The notes under the pieces: generated by a model
The model's input: the letters and a program-made list of their open reading frames with translations, nothing else
Databases searched by the model: none
Told to the model about the DNA's origin: nothing
Made by a program: the position numbers and the translations under genes
Assembly: GCA_945898515.1 (NCBI GenBank)
Contig: CAMDIH010000008.1
Coordinates: 1 to 48,812 of the forward strand
DNA length: 48,812 nucleotides
Origin: Candidatus Neomicrothrix parvicella RN1
Lineage (GTDB): Bacteria > Actinomycetota > Acidimicrobiia > Acidimicrobiales > VFJN01
Direction: 5' to 3'
Part shown: piece by piece, positions 32,915 through 41,283 of the stretch
How positions within the stretch are numbered: position 1 is the first letter of the stretch
How the letters are laid out: each line of letters opens with the position of its first letter

Positions 32915-33111
32915 AGGTCCGCCTCCGCAATCCCACGCGTGATGTGGTGATGGAAGGCCCCGTCCGGGTGCACGCCCTGCTCGATCGTCTCGGGTTGCAC
33001 CGCGACACGGTGCTGGTGATCGTGGGCGACACCCTCGTTCCCGGTGATGCCCTCCTCAACGACAGCGATGAGGTGGAAATCCGTCCGGTGATCTCGGGGG
33101 GTGCGGTGTGA
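32911..33111 (+). CDS. ttuB: Ubiquitin-like sulfur carrier (TtuB/ThiS/MoaD type) with a masked diglycine
   Basis: A 66-residue beta-grasp protein: [16 protein letters not shown] opens the first hairpin, [10 protein letters not shown] is the helix, and the chain ends [13 protein letters not shown]. The ISGG end closely resembles Thermus TtuB, the carrier that feeds sulfur to TtuA, and the next gene encodes TtuA. Carriers of this type normally end in Gly-Gly, which is adenylated and thiocarboxylated; here two residues (Ala-Val) follow, so trimming or an altered activation would be needed. It overlaps the TtuA start as GTGA. Confidence 0.82.
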   Translation: MKVRLRNPTRDVVMEGPVRVHALLDRLGLHRDTVLVIVGDTLVPGDALLNDSDEVEIRPVISGGAV

Positions 33112-34037
33112 AGTGCACCGTGTGCCGAGGTCCGGCGGTGATCAACGTGCGACGGGCCAATGCCAATTTTTGCGCCGAGCATTTTCTGCGACTCTGCCGG
33201 GACCAAGTGGCCCGGGCGATCAAAGATTTCCAGATGCTGTCGTCGACGGATCGTGTGCTGGTGGCCGTGTCGGGGGGAAAAGACTCGCTGGCGGTATGGG
33301 ACATTCTCCTGCAACTCGGCTATCAGGCGGATGGGCTCTACCTGGGCCTGGGGATCGGCGACTACAGCGACTCCTCCGGTGCGTTTGCCCGCTCCTTTGC
33401 CGACGAGCGTGGGCTGTCGCTCCTGGAGGTGGATCTTCCCCGCGATCACGGGTTCGACATCCCCACCGGCGCCGCCGCCGCCAAGCGGGTGCCGTGTTCG
33501 GCGTGTGGCTTGTCGAAGCGACATCTCTTCGACGAGGCGGCCCGATCCGGCGGCTATGACGTAGTGGTTACCGGCCATAACTTGGATGATGAAGCCGCCG
33601 TTTTGTTCGGCAACGTGCTGCATTGGCAAGCCGACTACCTTGGTCGCCAACTGCCGGTGCTCCCCGCCCGCCACGGATTCCCGAAGAAGGTGAAGCCGTT
33701 GGTGCGTCTCGGCGAGCGAGAGATGGCGGCGTACTGCGTGCTGCGAGGCATCGACTACATCGTGGAGGAGTGTCCGATGGCCGCCGGTAATAAGCACCTC
33801 GGATACAAGGAAGCCCTCAACGCCATCGAGGCCACCTCGCCGGGCTCGAAACACGACTTTTACTTCGGGTTCCTGGCGCGCGCTTCGGCGCGTTTCACCC
33901 CCGAGGCCGAGGCGGAACAGCGTCAACTCACCGCCTGCGAGCGATGTGGGGCGCCCACCCCGGGCGAGGTATGTGCCTTCTGCAAACTGGCGGAGCGAGC
34001 CACCGGTGTCCCCGTGCAACTCGGACGGCGCTCGTGA
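33108..34037 (+). CDS. ttuA: tRNA 2-thiouridine synthetase, TtuA/Ncs6-like
   Basis: A 309-residue PP-loop sulfurtransferase. An N-terminal zinc site (Cys 3, Cys 6, Cys 22, His 25), PP-loop SGGKDS at 55-60, three cluster-binding Cys at 130, 133 and 222, and a C-terminal zinc site (Cys 277, 280, 289, 292) are all visible. The 130/133/222 spacing is that of the [4Fe-4S] ligands described for Thermus TtuA. TtuA makes 2-thio-U54 in the tRNA T-loop; a 2-thiouridine-34 (Ncs6) role is an alternative. It lies between its candidate carrier and trmI in an overlapping gene chain. Confidence 0.9.
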   Translation: MKCTVCRGPAVINVRRANANFCAEHFLRLCRDQVARAIKDFQMLSSTDRVLVAVSGGKDSLAVWDILLQLGYQADGLYLGLGIGDYSDSSGAFARSFADERGLSLLEVDLPRDHGFDIPTGAAAAKRVPCSACGLSKRHLFDEAARSGGYDVVVTGHNLDDEAAVLFGNVLHWQADYLGRQLPVLPARHGFPKKVKPLVRLGEREMAAYCVLRGIDYIVEECPMAAGNKHLGYKEALNAIEATSPGSKHDFYFGFLARASARFTPEAEAEQRQLTACERCGAPTPGEVCAFCKLAERATGVPVQLGRRS

Positions 34038-34813
34038 GCGGGCTCTTCAGAGCCGGGGAACAGGTGCTTCTGATCGACACCAAGAAGCGTCGCTACATGC
34101 TGGTGTTGGCGGTGGGCAAGGAGTTCCATTCCCACTCGGGAATCGTTGGTCACGATGCCATCATCGGCGCTCATGAGGGCAGTGCCTTTCGATCTACCCA
34201 CGGGATGATGTACACCGCCATCCGCCCCACCCTGTCGGATTTCGTGCTGAAGATGCCGCGCGGGGCACAGGTGATTTATCCGAAGGACCTCGGCCCCCTC
34301 CTCATGATCGCCGACATCTACCCCGGGGTGCGGGTGCTGGAATCAGGTGTGGGTTCAGGGGCCTTGTCGATGACGATGCTCCGGGCGGGCGCCGATGTGG
34401 TTGGTTACGAACTCCGGGAAGATTTCGCGGCCCGGGCGGTAGCGAACGTGACGGAGTTCCTCGGCCCGGAGGTGCTGGGGCGGTATCGGGTGGAGCAGCG
34501 CGACTGCTACGACGGCATCGACGAGACCGATCTCGATCGCATCGTGCTCGATCTTCCCGAGCCGTGGATGGTGGTGAAACACGCCGCTCGGGCCCTGCAT
34601 CCGGGGGGGCTACTGGTGGCCTATACCCCGCAGATCACCCAAGCGGTGCAGTTGCGAGAGATGCTGGTCGAGAGCCACTTCGGCATGGCCGAGACCATCG
34701 AGGTGCTGCAGCGCGGTTGGCACATTGAGGGTCTCTCGGTGCGGCCCGATCATCGGATGGTGGCGCACACCGGGTTCCTCACCCATGCCCGACTCCTGGG
34801 ACCCCCGATCTGA
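34034..34813 (+). CDS. trmI: tRNA (adenine-58-N1)-methyltransferase
   Basis: A 259-residue SAM-dependent methyltransferase. The N-terminal domain contains TKKRRYMLVL and the family motif HGMMYTAIRPTLSDFVLKMPR (read as HGMMYTAIRPTLSDF); motif I is VLESGVGSGALSM; LDLPEPW is the catalytic-region motif. It methylates A58 in the tRNA T-loop. The GTG start overlaps the TtuA stop as GTGA. In Thermus the m1A58 and s2U54 modifications are functionally linked, which makes this adjacency meaningful. In mycobacteria trmI also lies near the proteasome genes. Confidence 0.95.
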   Translation: MSGLFRAGEQVLLIDTKKRRYMLVLAVGKEFHSHSGIVGHDAIIGAHEGSAFRSTHGMMYTAIRPTLSDFVLKMPRGAQVIYPKDLGPLLMIADIYPGVRVLESGVGSGALSMTMLRAGADVVGYELREDFAARAVANVTEFLGPEVLGRYRVEQRDCYDGIDETDLDRIVLDLPEPWMVVKHAARALHPGGLLVAYTPQITQAVQLREMLVESHFGMAETIEVLQRGWHIEGLSVRPDHRMVAHTGFLTHARLLGPPI

Positions 34814-35973
34814 ACCTTCTCGACGTCCTCCTTCTGCTTTTTTTCGGGGCAGCCCTCGTCAGCGGCTACCGACTCGGCTTTTTGGCTCGGATGAGTTCGT
34901 GGGTCGGCCTGCTCGTGGGGGTGGTGGTGGCGGTTCGGGTGCTTCCCCGTCTCCTGGAGGCCATGACGGAGCGCTCCTCGTTCGAGCTTCTGCTCGTCAC
35001 CTTGGGTGTGGTGCTGCTCTTGGGGTGGGTCGGCAAGGGGTTGGGATTGTGGTGGGGAACCGTTCTACGCGGAGCCCTCCCGAGTTCGGCGGTGCGTCAG
35101 GCAGACCGCCTGGCGGGGGGAGCCGTGGCGGCCGTGGCGGTGGTGGTGGTCATCTGGATGCTCCTGCCGGTGATGGCCGACGTGCCCGGAAGGGTGTCGA
35201 GTCAGGTGCGTACCTCGGCGGCGGCCCGCGCCGTCGGGGAGCATCTTCCGGCTCCACCCGAGGCGACGGCGACCCTTCGGCGCTTGGTGGACGAGGATCA
35301 GTTCCCGCAGGTGTTCGAGGCCTTCACCCCTGCACCCGGCATCGGTCCACCGCCAAGCAGTGCCAACATTGCCACCGCCACGGTCGAGTTGGTGGTCCCC
35401 TCCACGGTGAAGGTTTCGACGGCGGCCTGCCGGAGTGTTCGGGAGGGCAGCGGCTTCGTGGTGCGCGACGAACTGGTGGTTACCAACGCTCATGTGGTGG
35501 CCGGTGGAGACAGGGTGATCCTGCAGCGCAGCGACGGCTCGGAGGTGACCGGAGCGGTGGTGGCTTTCGATCCCGATCGCGATCTGGCGGTGATTCGAGC
35601 ACCGGACCTCAATCGACCACCATTGCCGCAGGGCGATGCTGCCAAAGGCGACCTCGGGGCGGTGTTCGGCCACCCCGGGGGCGGGGCACTGCGGGCGGCC
35701 CCGTTCGCGGTGGGCCGAGTGGTCAGCGCTACGGGTAGAGACATCTATGACCGGCAGGACAGCACCCGCGACATTTTCGTGCTCGCCGTCACGCTACGTC
35801 CGGGGGATTCGGGGGCGGCCATGGTGAATGGGCAAGGAGCCGTCGTGGGGGTGGCCTTCGCCATTGCGCCGGACCGCTCCGGGGTGGCCTACGGGTTGGC
35901 CATGTCGGAGGTACGCGATGTGCTGGCGGAGGCGCGGCGGGCACCGGTGAGCACGGGGCCGTGCCTGGATTGA
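34810..35973 (+). CDS. marP: MarP-like membrane serine protease (CvpA domain + trypsin fold), CTG start
   Basis: A 387-residue protein with four N-terminal membrane helices of CvpA type and a periplasmic chymotrypsin-like domain. The triad is His 228 (TNAHVVAG), Asp 258 (DRDLAVI) and Ser 334 (RPGDSGAAM). Cys 207 and Cys 385 match the conserved MarP disulfide. In mycobacteria MarP protects against acid and oxidative stress. No ATG, GTG or TTG exists upstream of a TTG at 34882 that would delete the first helix; CTG at 34810 restores NLLDVLLLLFFGAALVSGYR and overlaps the trmI stop as CTGA, like its neighbours. Confidence 0.88.
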   Translation: MNLLDVLLLLFFGAALVSGYRLGFLARMSSWVGLLVGVVVAVRVLPRLLEAMTERSSFELLLVTLGVVLLLGWVGKGLGLWWGTVLRGALPSSAVRQADRLAGGAVAAVAVVVVIWMLLPVMADVPGRVSSQVRTSAAARAVGEHLPAPPEATATLRRLVDEDQFPQVFEAFTPAPGIGPPPSSANIATATVELVVPSTVKVSTAACRSVREGSGFVVRDELVVTNAHVVAGGDRVILQRSDGSEVTGAVVAFDPDRDLAVIRAPDLNRPPLPQGDAAKGDLGAVFGHPGGGALRAAPFAVGRVVSATGRDIYDRQDSTRDIFVLAVTLRPGDSGAAMVNGQGAVVGVAFAIAPDRSGVAYGLAMSEVRDVLAEARRAPVSTGPCLD

Positions 35974-35986
35974 ACCCGGAGACCAG

Positions 35987-37189
35987 TTAGCCCAAGCCCA
36001 CCACGGCGATAGCGACGATGAGGGTGAGCGTGCCGATGAGGTCCACCGTGGACGACACGATCGGGATGCCGTAGGTGTCCGGGTCGGCCCCGACCCGCAC
36101 CGCGGCGATGGTCCCGTAATAGGTCACGGTGATCACCGCCAACATCGCACCGGCGCCGGCCAGGACTGACACCAACACGAGGGACCCCAAACCGGGGGTG
36201 GACTGCCTCAGCAGGCCGGCCACGACGTAGGCCCCAACACCGTTGGCGATGAACACGGGCAGGCTCAGCGCGGCCACGAATCCCATGTTGGCCCTCGCCG
36301 TCCGAGACGGCATGGCGGTGGCCGGAGCGAGGCCCAACAGGAGCTGGCTCGACAATCGACCCGACAGGATTCCCCCGAGGGCACCCGCACTTGAGAGGTG
36401 GGTGGGCACGAGGATGAGTAGGGCCGGCAGGGCGGTGAAGATGGCGATACGACCTTCGAGGGCCACGCCCGCCACGCTCGACACCACCCCGGCGAAGAGC
36501 AGCACGGGGACCGACGATCGCACGATCCTCCGCAGTTCGGGAAGCGGTGATCGAACGCCCGCCAGGAGCGCCATGCACGCCAATGCCCCCAAGGTCCACC
36601 CCGCCCCGGTGGTCACCAGGCCGTACCCCAACAGTCCCGTCGCCAGGTACAGCGCCGGCAGCGTGAGCACATCGCTGAGGGCGGAAACCAGGGGCGCGTT
36701 CACGTTGTCGAGGTCCCAGCCAAAGCGCACGGCGCCCGCGGCGAGGCCGAGGGTGGCCCCCAGCACCGGAATCGAAGCCATCAGGCCTCCACCGACGGAA
36801 ACCACGGTGAGGTCAGCGAGGCCGATGGTGGGAGCCAGACCTAGACCCACGGCGACCAGGGCCGTGACGGCGACGAGAAGAAACGACATCCCCAACGTGA
36901 GGGCGGCGGCCGCCAGCACGTTTTGGCCCAACATGCTGGACCGGCGCAAGCGCAATTGGAGTTGACCGGCGTGGATGGACGTGGACACCCGGTTGCCGAG
37001 CGAGCCGAACACGTTGCCGCGCAAGCCAATGGCTGCCGGCACCAGCACGAGCAGGCCGGGGCGTCGGTCGAAGGTTCCCACCAGGGAGCCGAGTACTGCC
37101 CCCGCCATGAGCGACGTGGAGGAGTTCAGTGCGAGCGCGACAAGGCCCTGCCGGGCGTCAGCCCCGGGCAGGAAGCGGGGGAGGGCCAT
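35987..37189 (-). CDS. MgtE/SLC41-like divalent cation transporter without CBS domains
   Basis: A 400-residue, mostly membrane-embedded protein made of two related halves. The first contains PAAIGLRGNVFGSLGNRVST and NAPLVSALSDVLTLPALYLA; the second contains LPALLILVPTHLSSAGALGG and ADPDTYGIPIVSSTVDLIGT. The Gly-Asn and Asp residues in the helices are the magnesium-path signature of the MgtE membrane domain. It has no cytosolic N or CBS domains, so the Mg-sensing gate of full MgtE is missing, as in SLC41-type proteins. It is convergent with marP. Confidence 0.85.
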   Translation of the reverse strand: MALPRFLPGADARQGLVALALNSSTSLMAGAVLGSLVGTFDRRPGLLVLVPAAIGLRGNVFGSLGNRVSTSIHAGQLQLRLRRSSMLGQNVLAAAALTLGMSFLLVAVTALVAVGLGLAPTIGLADLTVVSVGGGLMASIPVLGATLGLAAGAVRFGWDLDNVNAPLVSALSDVLTLPALYLATGLLGYGLVTTGAGWTLGALACMALLAGVRSPLPELRRIVRSSVPVLLFAGVVSSVAGVALEGRIAIFTALPALLILVPTHLSSAGALGGILSGRLSSQLLLGLAPATAMPSRTARANMGFVAALSLPVFIANGVGAYVVAGLLRQSTPGLGSLVLVSVLAGAGAMLAVITVTYYGTIAAVRVGADPDTYGIPIVSSTVDLIGTLTLIVAIAVVGLG

Positions 37190-37261
37190 GGGGGCCGTCC
37201 GCGAGTGGCGATAGGTGAATCAGGCACGGTGGCCATCCTACCCGTGCGATGGGGCCTGGGT

Positions 37262-37498
37262 TTAGTCGACCTCGATGAAGATGCACTCGCCTGGGCATTC
37301 CTCGGCGGATTCGATGGTGGCTTCCTCTTGGCCAGCCGGTACCACCGCAATGCCTTCGGCGCCGCCGGGATCGGACAGAGTCTTGTCGCCGTCTTTCACG
37401 TAGGCCAGACCATCGTCGAGGAGAGTGAACACGGTAGGGGCGATCTCTTCGCAAAGACCGTCGCCGGTGCAGAGATCTTGATCTATCCAGACCTTCAT
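37262..37498 (-). CDS. Small ferredoxin, single cluster
   Basis: A 78-residue ferredoxin. CTGDGLC gives Cys 10 and Cys 16 with Asp at 13 in the position of the missing ligand, and CPGEC gives Cys 68 plus an extra Cys 72. This is the 3Fe-4S (or convertible 4Fe-4S) type common in actinobacteria, where it often feeds cytochrome P450s. No oxidoreductase partner is adjacent. GAGGT upstream of the ATG is a ribosome site, so this gene has a leader. It is divergent from mpa. Confidence 0.9.
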   Translation of the reverse strand: MKVWIDQDLCTGDGLCEEIAPTVFTLLDDGLAYVKDGDKTLSDPGGAEGIAVVPAGQEEATIESAEECPGECIFIEVD

Positions 37499-37580
37499 GG
37501 GGGAACTACCTCAAAGCGCTTGGCGGATGCTTCATATGGTAACGGAGACAATGATAAACCCGTCGCACCCCCCCCGTGAA

Positions 37581-37595
37581 GCCCCCGCCGGGGGC
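37581..37595. repeat. GC hairpin between the ferredoxin and mpa promoters
   Basis: GCCCCC/GGGGGC with a 3-nt loop lies in the 180-bp divergent intergenic region, just after a run of eight or more C. It is not followed by T residues on either strand and lies upstream of both genes, so it is not an ordinary terminator. A regulatory role is possible but unproven. Confidence 0.35.
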
Positions 37596-37640
37596 CGGGA
37601 CCGGCGCCAGGGTGTCCATGGCGGGACGAAGCGGCCGGTG

Positions 37641-37646
37641 TAGGTT
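37641..37646 (+). promoter_or_regulatory. Candidate -10 element (TAGGTT) of mpa
   Basis: TAGGTT lies 32 nt before the GTG at 37679. Together with GGAAGGTGAT directly upstream of the start, this gives mpa a short leader with a ribosome site. Confidence 0.4.
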
Positions 37647-37678
37647 CGCCCGGGTAGGGATAGTTGGAAGGTGATCCC

Positions 37679-39436
37679 GTGGACGAATCCGAACAACTGA
37701 GCAGCGGTGAGGTCGAACTGGCCGAACTCACCGAACGTGCTCGTGCCCTAGAGGAAGAGGTGCTGTCCCTGCGGCGGCGTCTGCAAGATGCCCCCAAGCG
37801 GGTGCGCACCCTCGAGGAGCGGCTCCTGGAGACGAAGGGGCAACTGGCTCAAGCGGTGTCGCAGAACGAGAAACTCACCTACACGTTGCGCGAAGCGCGT
37901 GACCACATCGCCGCGCTACGCGACGAGGTGGACAAACTCACCCAGCCGCCATCGGGTTACGGCACCGTCGTGGGCCACAACGAGGACGGAACCGTTGACG
38001 TGTTCACGGGGGGGCGCAAGGTACGAGTGGCGATCCATCCGGAGTTGGGCAACGACCCCTTACCGCGTGGCTCGGAGGTGGTGCTCAACGAATCGTTGAA
38101 CGTGGTCCTCGCGCGCGCCAGCGATATGACCGGCGATGTGGTGGTGTTCAAAGAGCGTCTCGATGAGCGGCGCGCCCTCATCGTGGGTCGCGCCGACGAA
38201 GAGCGGGTGGTGGAACTCCTCGACGATCTACGCGACGTCAAACTTCGCAACGGCGACACGGTGCTGCTGGACCCGCGCTCGGGTCTGGTGCTGGAGAAGT
38301 TGCCGCGCCCGGAGGTGGAGGATCTGGCTCTGGAAGAGGTGCCCGACATCGCCTATGAGGACATCGGAGGTCTCGACCAGCAGATCGAGCAAATCGCCGA
38401 TGCGGTGGAGTTGCCCTTCCTGCATCAGGATCTATTCGCCGAGCACAAACTCCCTGCCCCCAAGGGGATTCTTCTCTACGGTCCGCCAGGGTGTGGCAAA
38501 ACCCTCATCGCCAAGGCCGTGGCCAACAGCCTGGCTAAGAAGGTGGCCGCCGCCACTGGCGTGGATACCGCCAAGTCTTACTTTTTCAATATCAAGGGCC
38601 CCGAGTTGCTCAACAAGTATGTGGGAGAGACGGAACGCCAGATTCGTCTCGTATTCCAGCGGGCCCGGGAGAAGTCTGAAGAGGGCTGGCCGGTCATCAT
38701 TTTCTTCGACGAGATGGATTCTATGTTCCGCACCCGCGGCACCGGGATCAGCTCGGACATGGAAAGCACCATCGTGCCGCAACTCCTGGTGGAGATCGAC
38801 GGTGTGGAGACGCTCAAGAACGTGATCATCATCGGAGCCTCCAACCGCGAGGATCTGATTGACCCCGCCATCCTGCGCCCCGGTCGTCTCGACGTGAAGA
38901 TCAAGATCGAACGCCCCACCGAACAGGCCGCCGCTCAGATTTTTGCCCGCTACCTCACCACCGATCTCCCGCTCGACGCGGACACCGTCAGTGGCCTCGG
39001 AGGCGGCGATCCGGCCAAGGCGGTGCAGGCCATGATCGAGGCGACCGCCGCGGAGATGTACCGCACCGATGAGGCCAATCAGTTCCTGGAGGTCACCTAC
39101 CAAAACGGCGACAAGGAGGTGATGTACTTCAAAGACTTCTCCTCGGGGGCCATGATCGAAAACATCGTCCGGCGGGCCAAGAAATTGGCCATCAAGCGGG
39201 TGCTGAGTGGTGGCACCCGCGGTATTCGGGTGGAGGACCTCATGGAGTCCATCCATCAGGAGTACAAGGAGCACGAGGATCTCCCCAACACGACCAACCC
39301 CGACGACTGGGCCAAAATCTCCGGCAAGAAGGGCGAGCGCATCGTCTACGTGCGCACCATCGTGCAACACGCCAGCGACGAGACCCCGAGCGGCGGCCGG
39401 TCCATCGAGCGGGTTACCACCGGCCAATATCTCTGA
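37679..39436 (+). CDS. mpa: Proteasome-associated AAA+ ATPase (Mpa/ARC)
   Basis: A 585-residue unfoldase that recognises pupylated proteins and feeds them to the 20S proteasome. Order: N-terminal coiled coil (about 10-90) that binds Pup; tandem OB folds; AAA+ domain with Walker A GPPGCGKT (about 268-275) and Walker [12 protein letters not shown]-terminus GQYL, whose penultimate Tyr docks into proteasome pockets. The GTG at 37679 follows GGAAGGTGAT; a TTG at 37664 in frame lies in that ribosome site. It opens the proteasome locus. Confidence 0.97.
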   Translation: MDESEQLSSGEVELAELTERARALEEEVLSLRRRLQDAPKRVRTLEERLLETKGQLAQAVSQNEKLTYTLREARDHIAALRDEVDKLTQPPSGYGTVVGHNEDGTVDVFTGGRKVRVAIHPELGNDPLPRGSEVVLNESLNVVLARASDMTGDVVVFKERLDERRALIVGRADEERVVELLDDLRDVKLRNGDTVLLDPRSGLVLEKLPRPEVEDLALEEVPDIAYEDIGGLDQQIEQIADAVELPFLHQDLFAEHKLPAPKGILLYGPPGCGKTLIAKAVANSLAKKVAAATGVDTAKSYFFNIKGPELLNKYVGETERQIRLVFQRAREKSEEGWPVIIFFDEMDSMFRTRGTGISSDMESTIVPQLLVEIDGVETLKNVIIIGASNREDLIDPAILRPGRLDVKIKIERPTEQAAAQIFARYLTTDLPLDADTVSGLGGGDPAKAVQAMIEATAAEMYRTDEANQFLEVTYQNGDKEVMYFKDFSSGAMIENIVRRAKKLAIKRVLSGGTRGIRVEDLMESIHQEYKEHEDLPNTTNPDDWAKISGKKGERIVYVRTIVQHASDETPSGGRSIERVTTGQYL

Positions 39437-39476
39437 TCGACGGCTCCTTGGCGTCGGGGCCTCGGTAGGGCAGGGC

Positions 39477-39482
39477 TAGGGT
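39477..39482 (+). promoter_or_regulatory. Candidate -10 element (TAGGGT) of dop-pup
   Basis: TAGGGT ends 6 nt before the dop GTG at 39489. Confidence 0.5.
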
Positions 39483-39488
39483 CGAAGC

Positions 39489-41000
39489 GTGGCGATTCCC
39501 AAGGTGCTTGGTGTGGAGACCGAGTACGGGATCATGATGCGGGGGGGCGAGTCGAACCCGATCGCGGCTTCTTCGGTTTTGATCAACGCCTACATCCAGG
39601 AACTGGCCCGGTCTGGCACGGCATCGTCGGCACCGCGCACCGGATGGGACTTCGAAGACGAGCACCCCGGGAACGACGCCCGGGGTTACAGCATCGAGCG
39701 GCAATTTCCACCAGAGGTGGAGACCCACCTCGTGAATGCGGTGCTCACCAACGGTGCTCGCTATTACGTCGACCACGCCCACCCCGAATTGTCGACCCCG
39801 GAATGCGCCGACCCCCGGTCGATCGTGGTGTTCGATCGGGCAGCCGAACGCATCTTGCAGCGGTCGATGCTGGCGGCGGCCGCCTTGCTGCCCGATGGCC
39901 AGGACATCGTGGTCTACAAGAACAACTCGGATCGCAAGGGCAACAGTTACGGCACCCATGAGAACTATCTGGTCGACCGGGCGGTGCCCTTCGCCCAGAT
40001 CGTGGCTCAGGTGATGCCGCACTTCATCACCCGGCAGATCTACACCGGCGCCGGCAAGGTTGGTACCGAGGCGCCTGGTCTCACCAGCGCCGATGTGCCC
40101 TACCAGATCACCCAACGAGCCGATTTTTTCGAGGAGGAGGTGGGGCTCGAAACCACCCTCAAGCGGCCGATCGTGAACACTCGCGACGAGCCTCACGCCG
40201 ATCATCAGAAGTACCGTCGCCTGCATGTGATCGTGGGGGATGCCAACCTCTCGGAGGTGGCGACCTTCCTCAAGGTGGGCACCACCGCCGTGGTGTTGTG
40301 CATGATCGAAGACGACTGGCTCTCGCGCGATCTCCTCCCCGCTCGGCCGGTCCAAACGTTGCGTCACGTGTCCTACGACTTGACCCTGCGACGGCCGTTT
40401 GAACTGGTGGACGGCACCGCCATCACGGCCCTGGAGGCGCAATGGGAGCTGTACCGGCAGGCTCGCCTCTATGCCCAGGAGCGGGGTCTGGCCTGCATCG
40501 GTGGCGAGGAGGTGGGCGAGGAGGTGTTGCGACGCTGGGAAGCGGCACTCACGGGCCTCGAATCAGACCTCTCCTCGCTCGTCACCACGGTCGATTGGGT
40601 GGCGAAACAACGAGTGTTGAATGGCTATCGGGAGCGCCATGATCTCTCCTGGGACGACCCCCGCCTCGCCGCCATGGATCTCCAGTACCACGATCTGCGG
40701 CCCGAGAAGTCTCTGGCGGCCCGGGTGGGCCTCGAACGTATGGTGAGCGAGGCGGAGGTTGAAGCCGCCGTTCTGCACCCTCCGGTGGACACCCGGGCTT
40801 ATTTCAGGGGCCGGTGTTTGCAACGCTGGCCGGAGAGCGTGGTGGCCGCCAACTGGGACTCGCTGGTGTTCGACATCGGTGGGGATCCGCTCCGGCGGGT
40901 GCCAATGATGGAACCGCTGCGAGGAACTCAGGCCCATGTGGGTAGCCTGATCGATAGTTGCGATAGTGCCGCCGAATTACTCCAGAAACTTGAGCAGTAG
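39489..41000 (+). CDS. dop: Pup deamidase/depupylase Dop
   Basis: A 503-residue enzyme of the glutamine-synthetase-like fold. VETEYGIMMRGGES carries the ATP/Mg-binding Glu, Asp 95 in YYVDHAHPE is the catalytic Asp position of characterised Dop, and an insert at about residues 40-65 is the Dop loop that PafA lacks. Dop removes Pup from substrates and, where Pup ends in Gln, deamidates it. Here Pup already ends in Glu, so depupylation should be its main job. It starts from its own leaderless promoter 52 bp after mpa. Confidence 0.97.
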   Translation: MAIPKVLGVETEYGIMMRGGESNPIAASSVLINAYIQELARSGTASSAPRTGWDFEDEHPGNDARGYSIERQFPPEVETHLVNAVLTNGARYYVDHAHPELSTPECADPRSIVVFDRAAERILQRSMLAAAALLPDGQDIVVYKNNSDRKGNSYGTHENYLVDRAVPFAQIVAQVMPHFITRQIYTGAGKVGTEAPGLTSADVPYQITQRADFFEEEVGLETTLKRPIVNTRDEPHADHQKYRRLHVIVGDANLSEVATFLKVGTTAVVLCMIEDDWLSRDLLPARPVQTLRHVSYDLTLRRPFELVDGTAITALEAQWELYRQARLYAQERGLACIGGEEVGEEVLRRWEAALTGLESDLSSLVTTVDWVAKQRVLNGYRERHDLSWDDPRLAAMDLQYHDLRPEKSLAARVGLERMVSEAEVEAAVLHPPVDTRAYFRGRCLQRWPESVVAANWDSLVFDIGGDPLRRVPMMEPLRGTQAHVGSLIDSCDSAAELLQKLEQ

Positions 41001-41015
41001 GACGAGGAGGTAACC

Positions 41016-41210
41016 ATGGCTGAACGTGAACAGATAAAAAAGCAGGCGCCGACCAAGTCCGACGAGGTTGTGGAGCCAGTCCCGGCCACGTCTGAATCCG
41101 GTGAGAAGATCAAGGGGGAGCTCGATGACCTCCTCGACGAGATCGACGAGGTGCTCGAAACCAACGCCGAGGAGTTCGTCAAGTCCTATGTGCAAAAGGG
41201 TGGGGAGTGA
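41016..41210 (+). CDS. pup: Prokaryotic ubiquitin-like protein Pup
   Basis: A 64-residue, mostly disordered protein that is attached through its C-terminal Glu to lysines of target proteins. The C-terminal region ELDDLLDEIDEVLETNAEEF is the Mpa-binding helix, and the chain ends SYVQKGGE. Length equals mycobacterial Pup. The terminal residue is Glu rather than the mycobacterial Gln, so it is ready for ligation without deamidation. A very strong ribosome site, GAGGAGGT, lies 4 nt before the ATG, 15 bp after dop, which should give much more Pup than Dop. Confidence 0.97.
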   Translation: MAEREQIKKQAPTKSDEVVEPVPATSESGEKIKGELDDLLDEIDEVLETNAEEFVKSYVQKGGE

Positions 41211-41268
41211 ATCTTCCCGGTCGGGTGGGGGGGACGGAAAGGTGGCAACGGGTTCAGGTCCTTCTGAC

Positions 41269-41274
41269 TAGCCT
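41269..41274 (+). promoter_or_regulatory. Candidate -10 element (TAGCCT) of prcB-prcA
   Basis: TAGCCT lies 9 nt before the prcB ATG in the 73-bp pup-prcB gap. Confidence 0.4.
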
Positions 41275-41283
41275 TGCTCCCGT

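Noticed and set aside
33094-33108. A run of six G near the end of the sulfur-carrier gene, as a possible programmed frameshift that would end the protein at Gly-Gly
   Set aside because: Neither alternative frame reaches a stop directly after the Gly-Gly codons, so slippage would not produce a GG terminus.
37566-37600. C-run and GC hairpin upstream of mpa as a terminator
   Set aside because: It lies between two divergent starts, so no transcript from the annotated genes enters it, and no T tract follows.
39414-40442. Long minus-strand frame opposite dop (and similar ones opposite mpa at 38432-39427 and pafA at 43111-44148)
   Set aside because: All are shadows of high-GC coding sequence; none has a start signal or recognisable domain.
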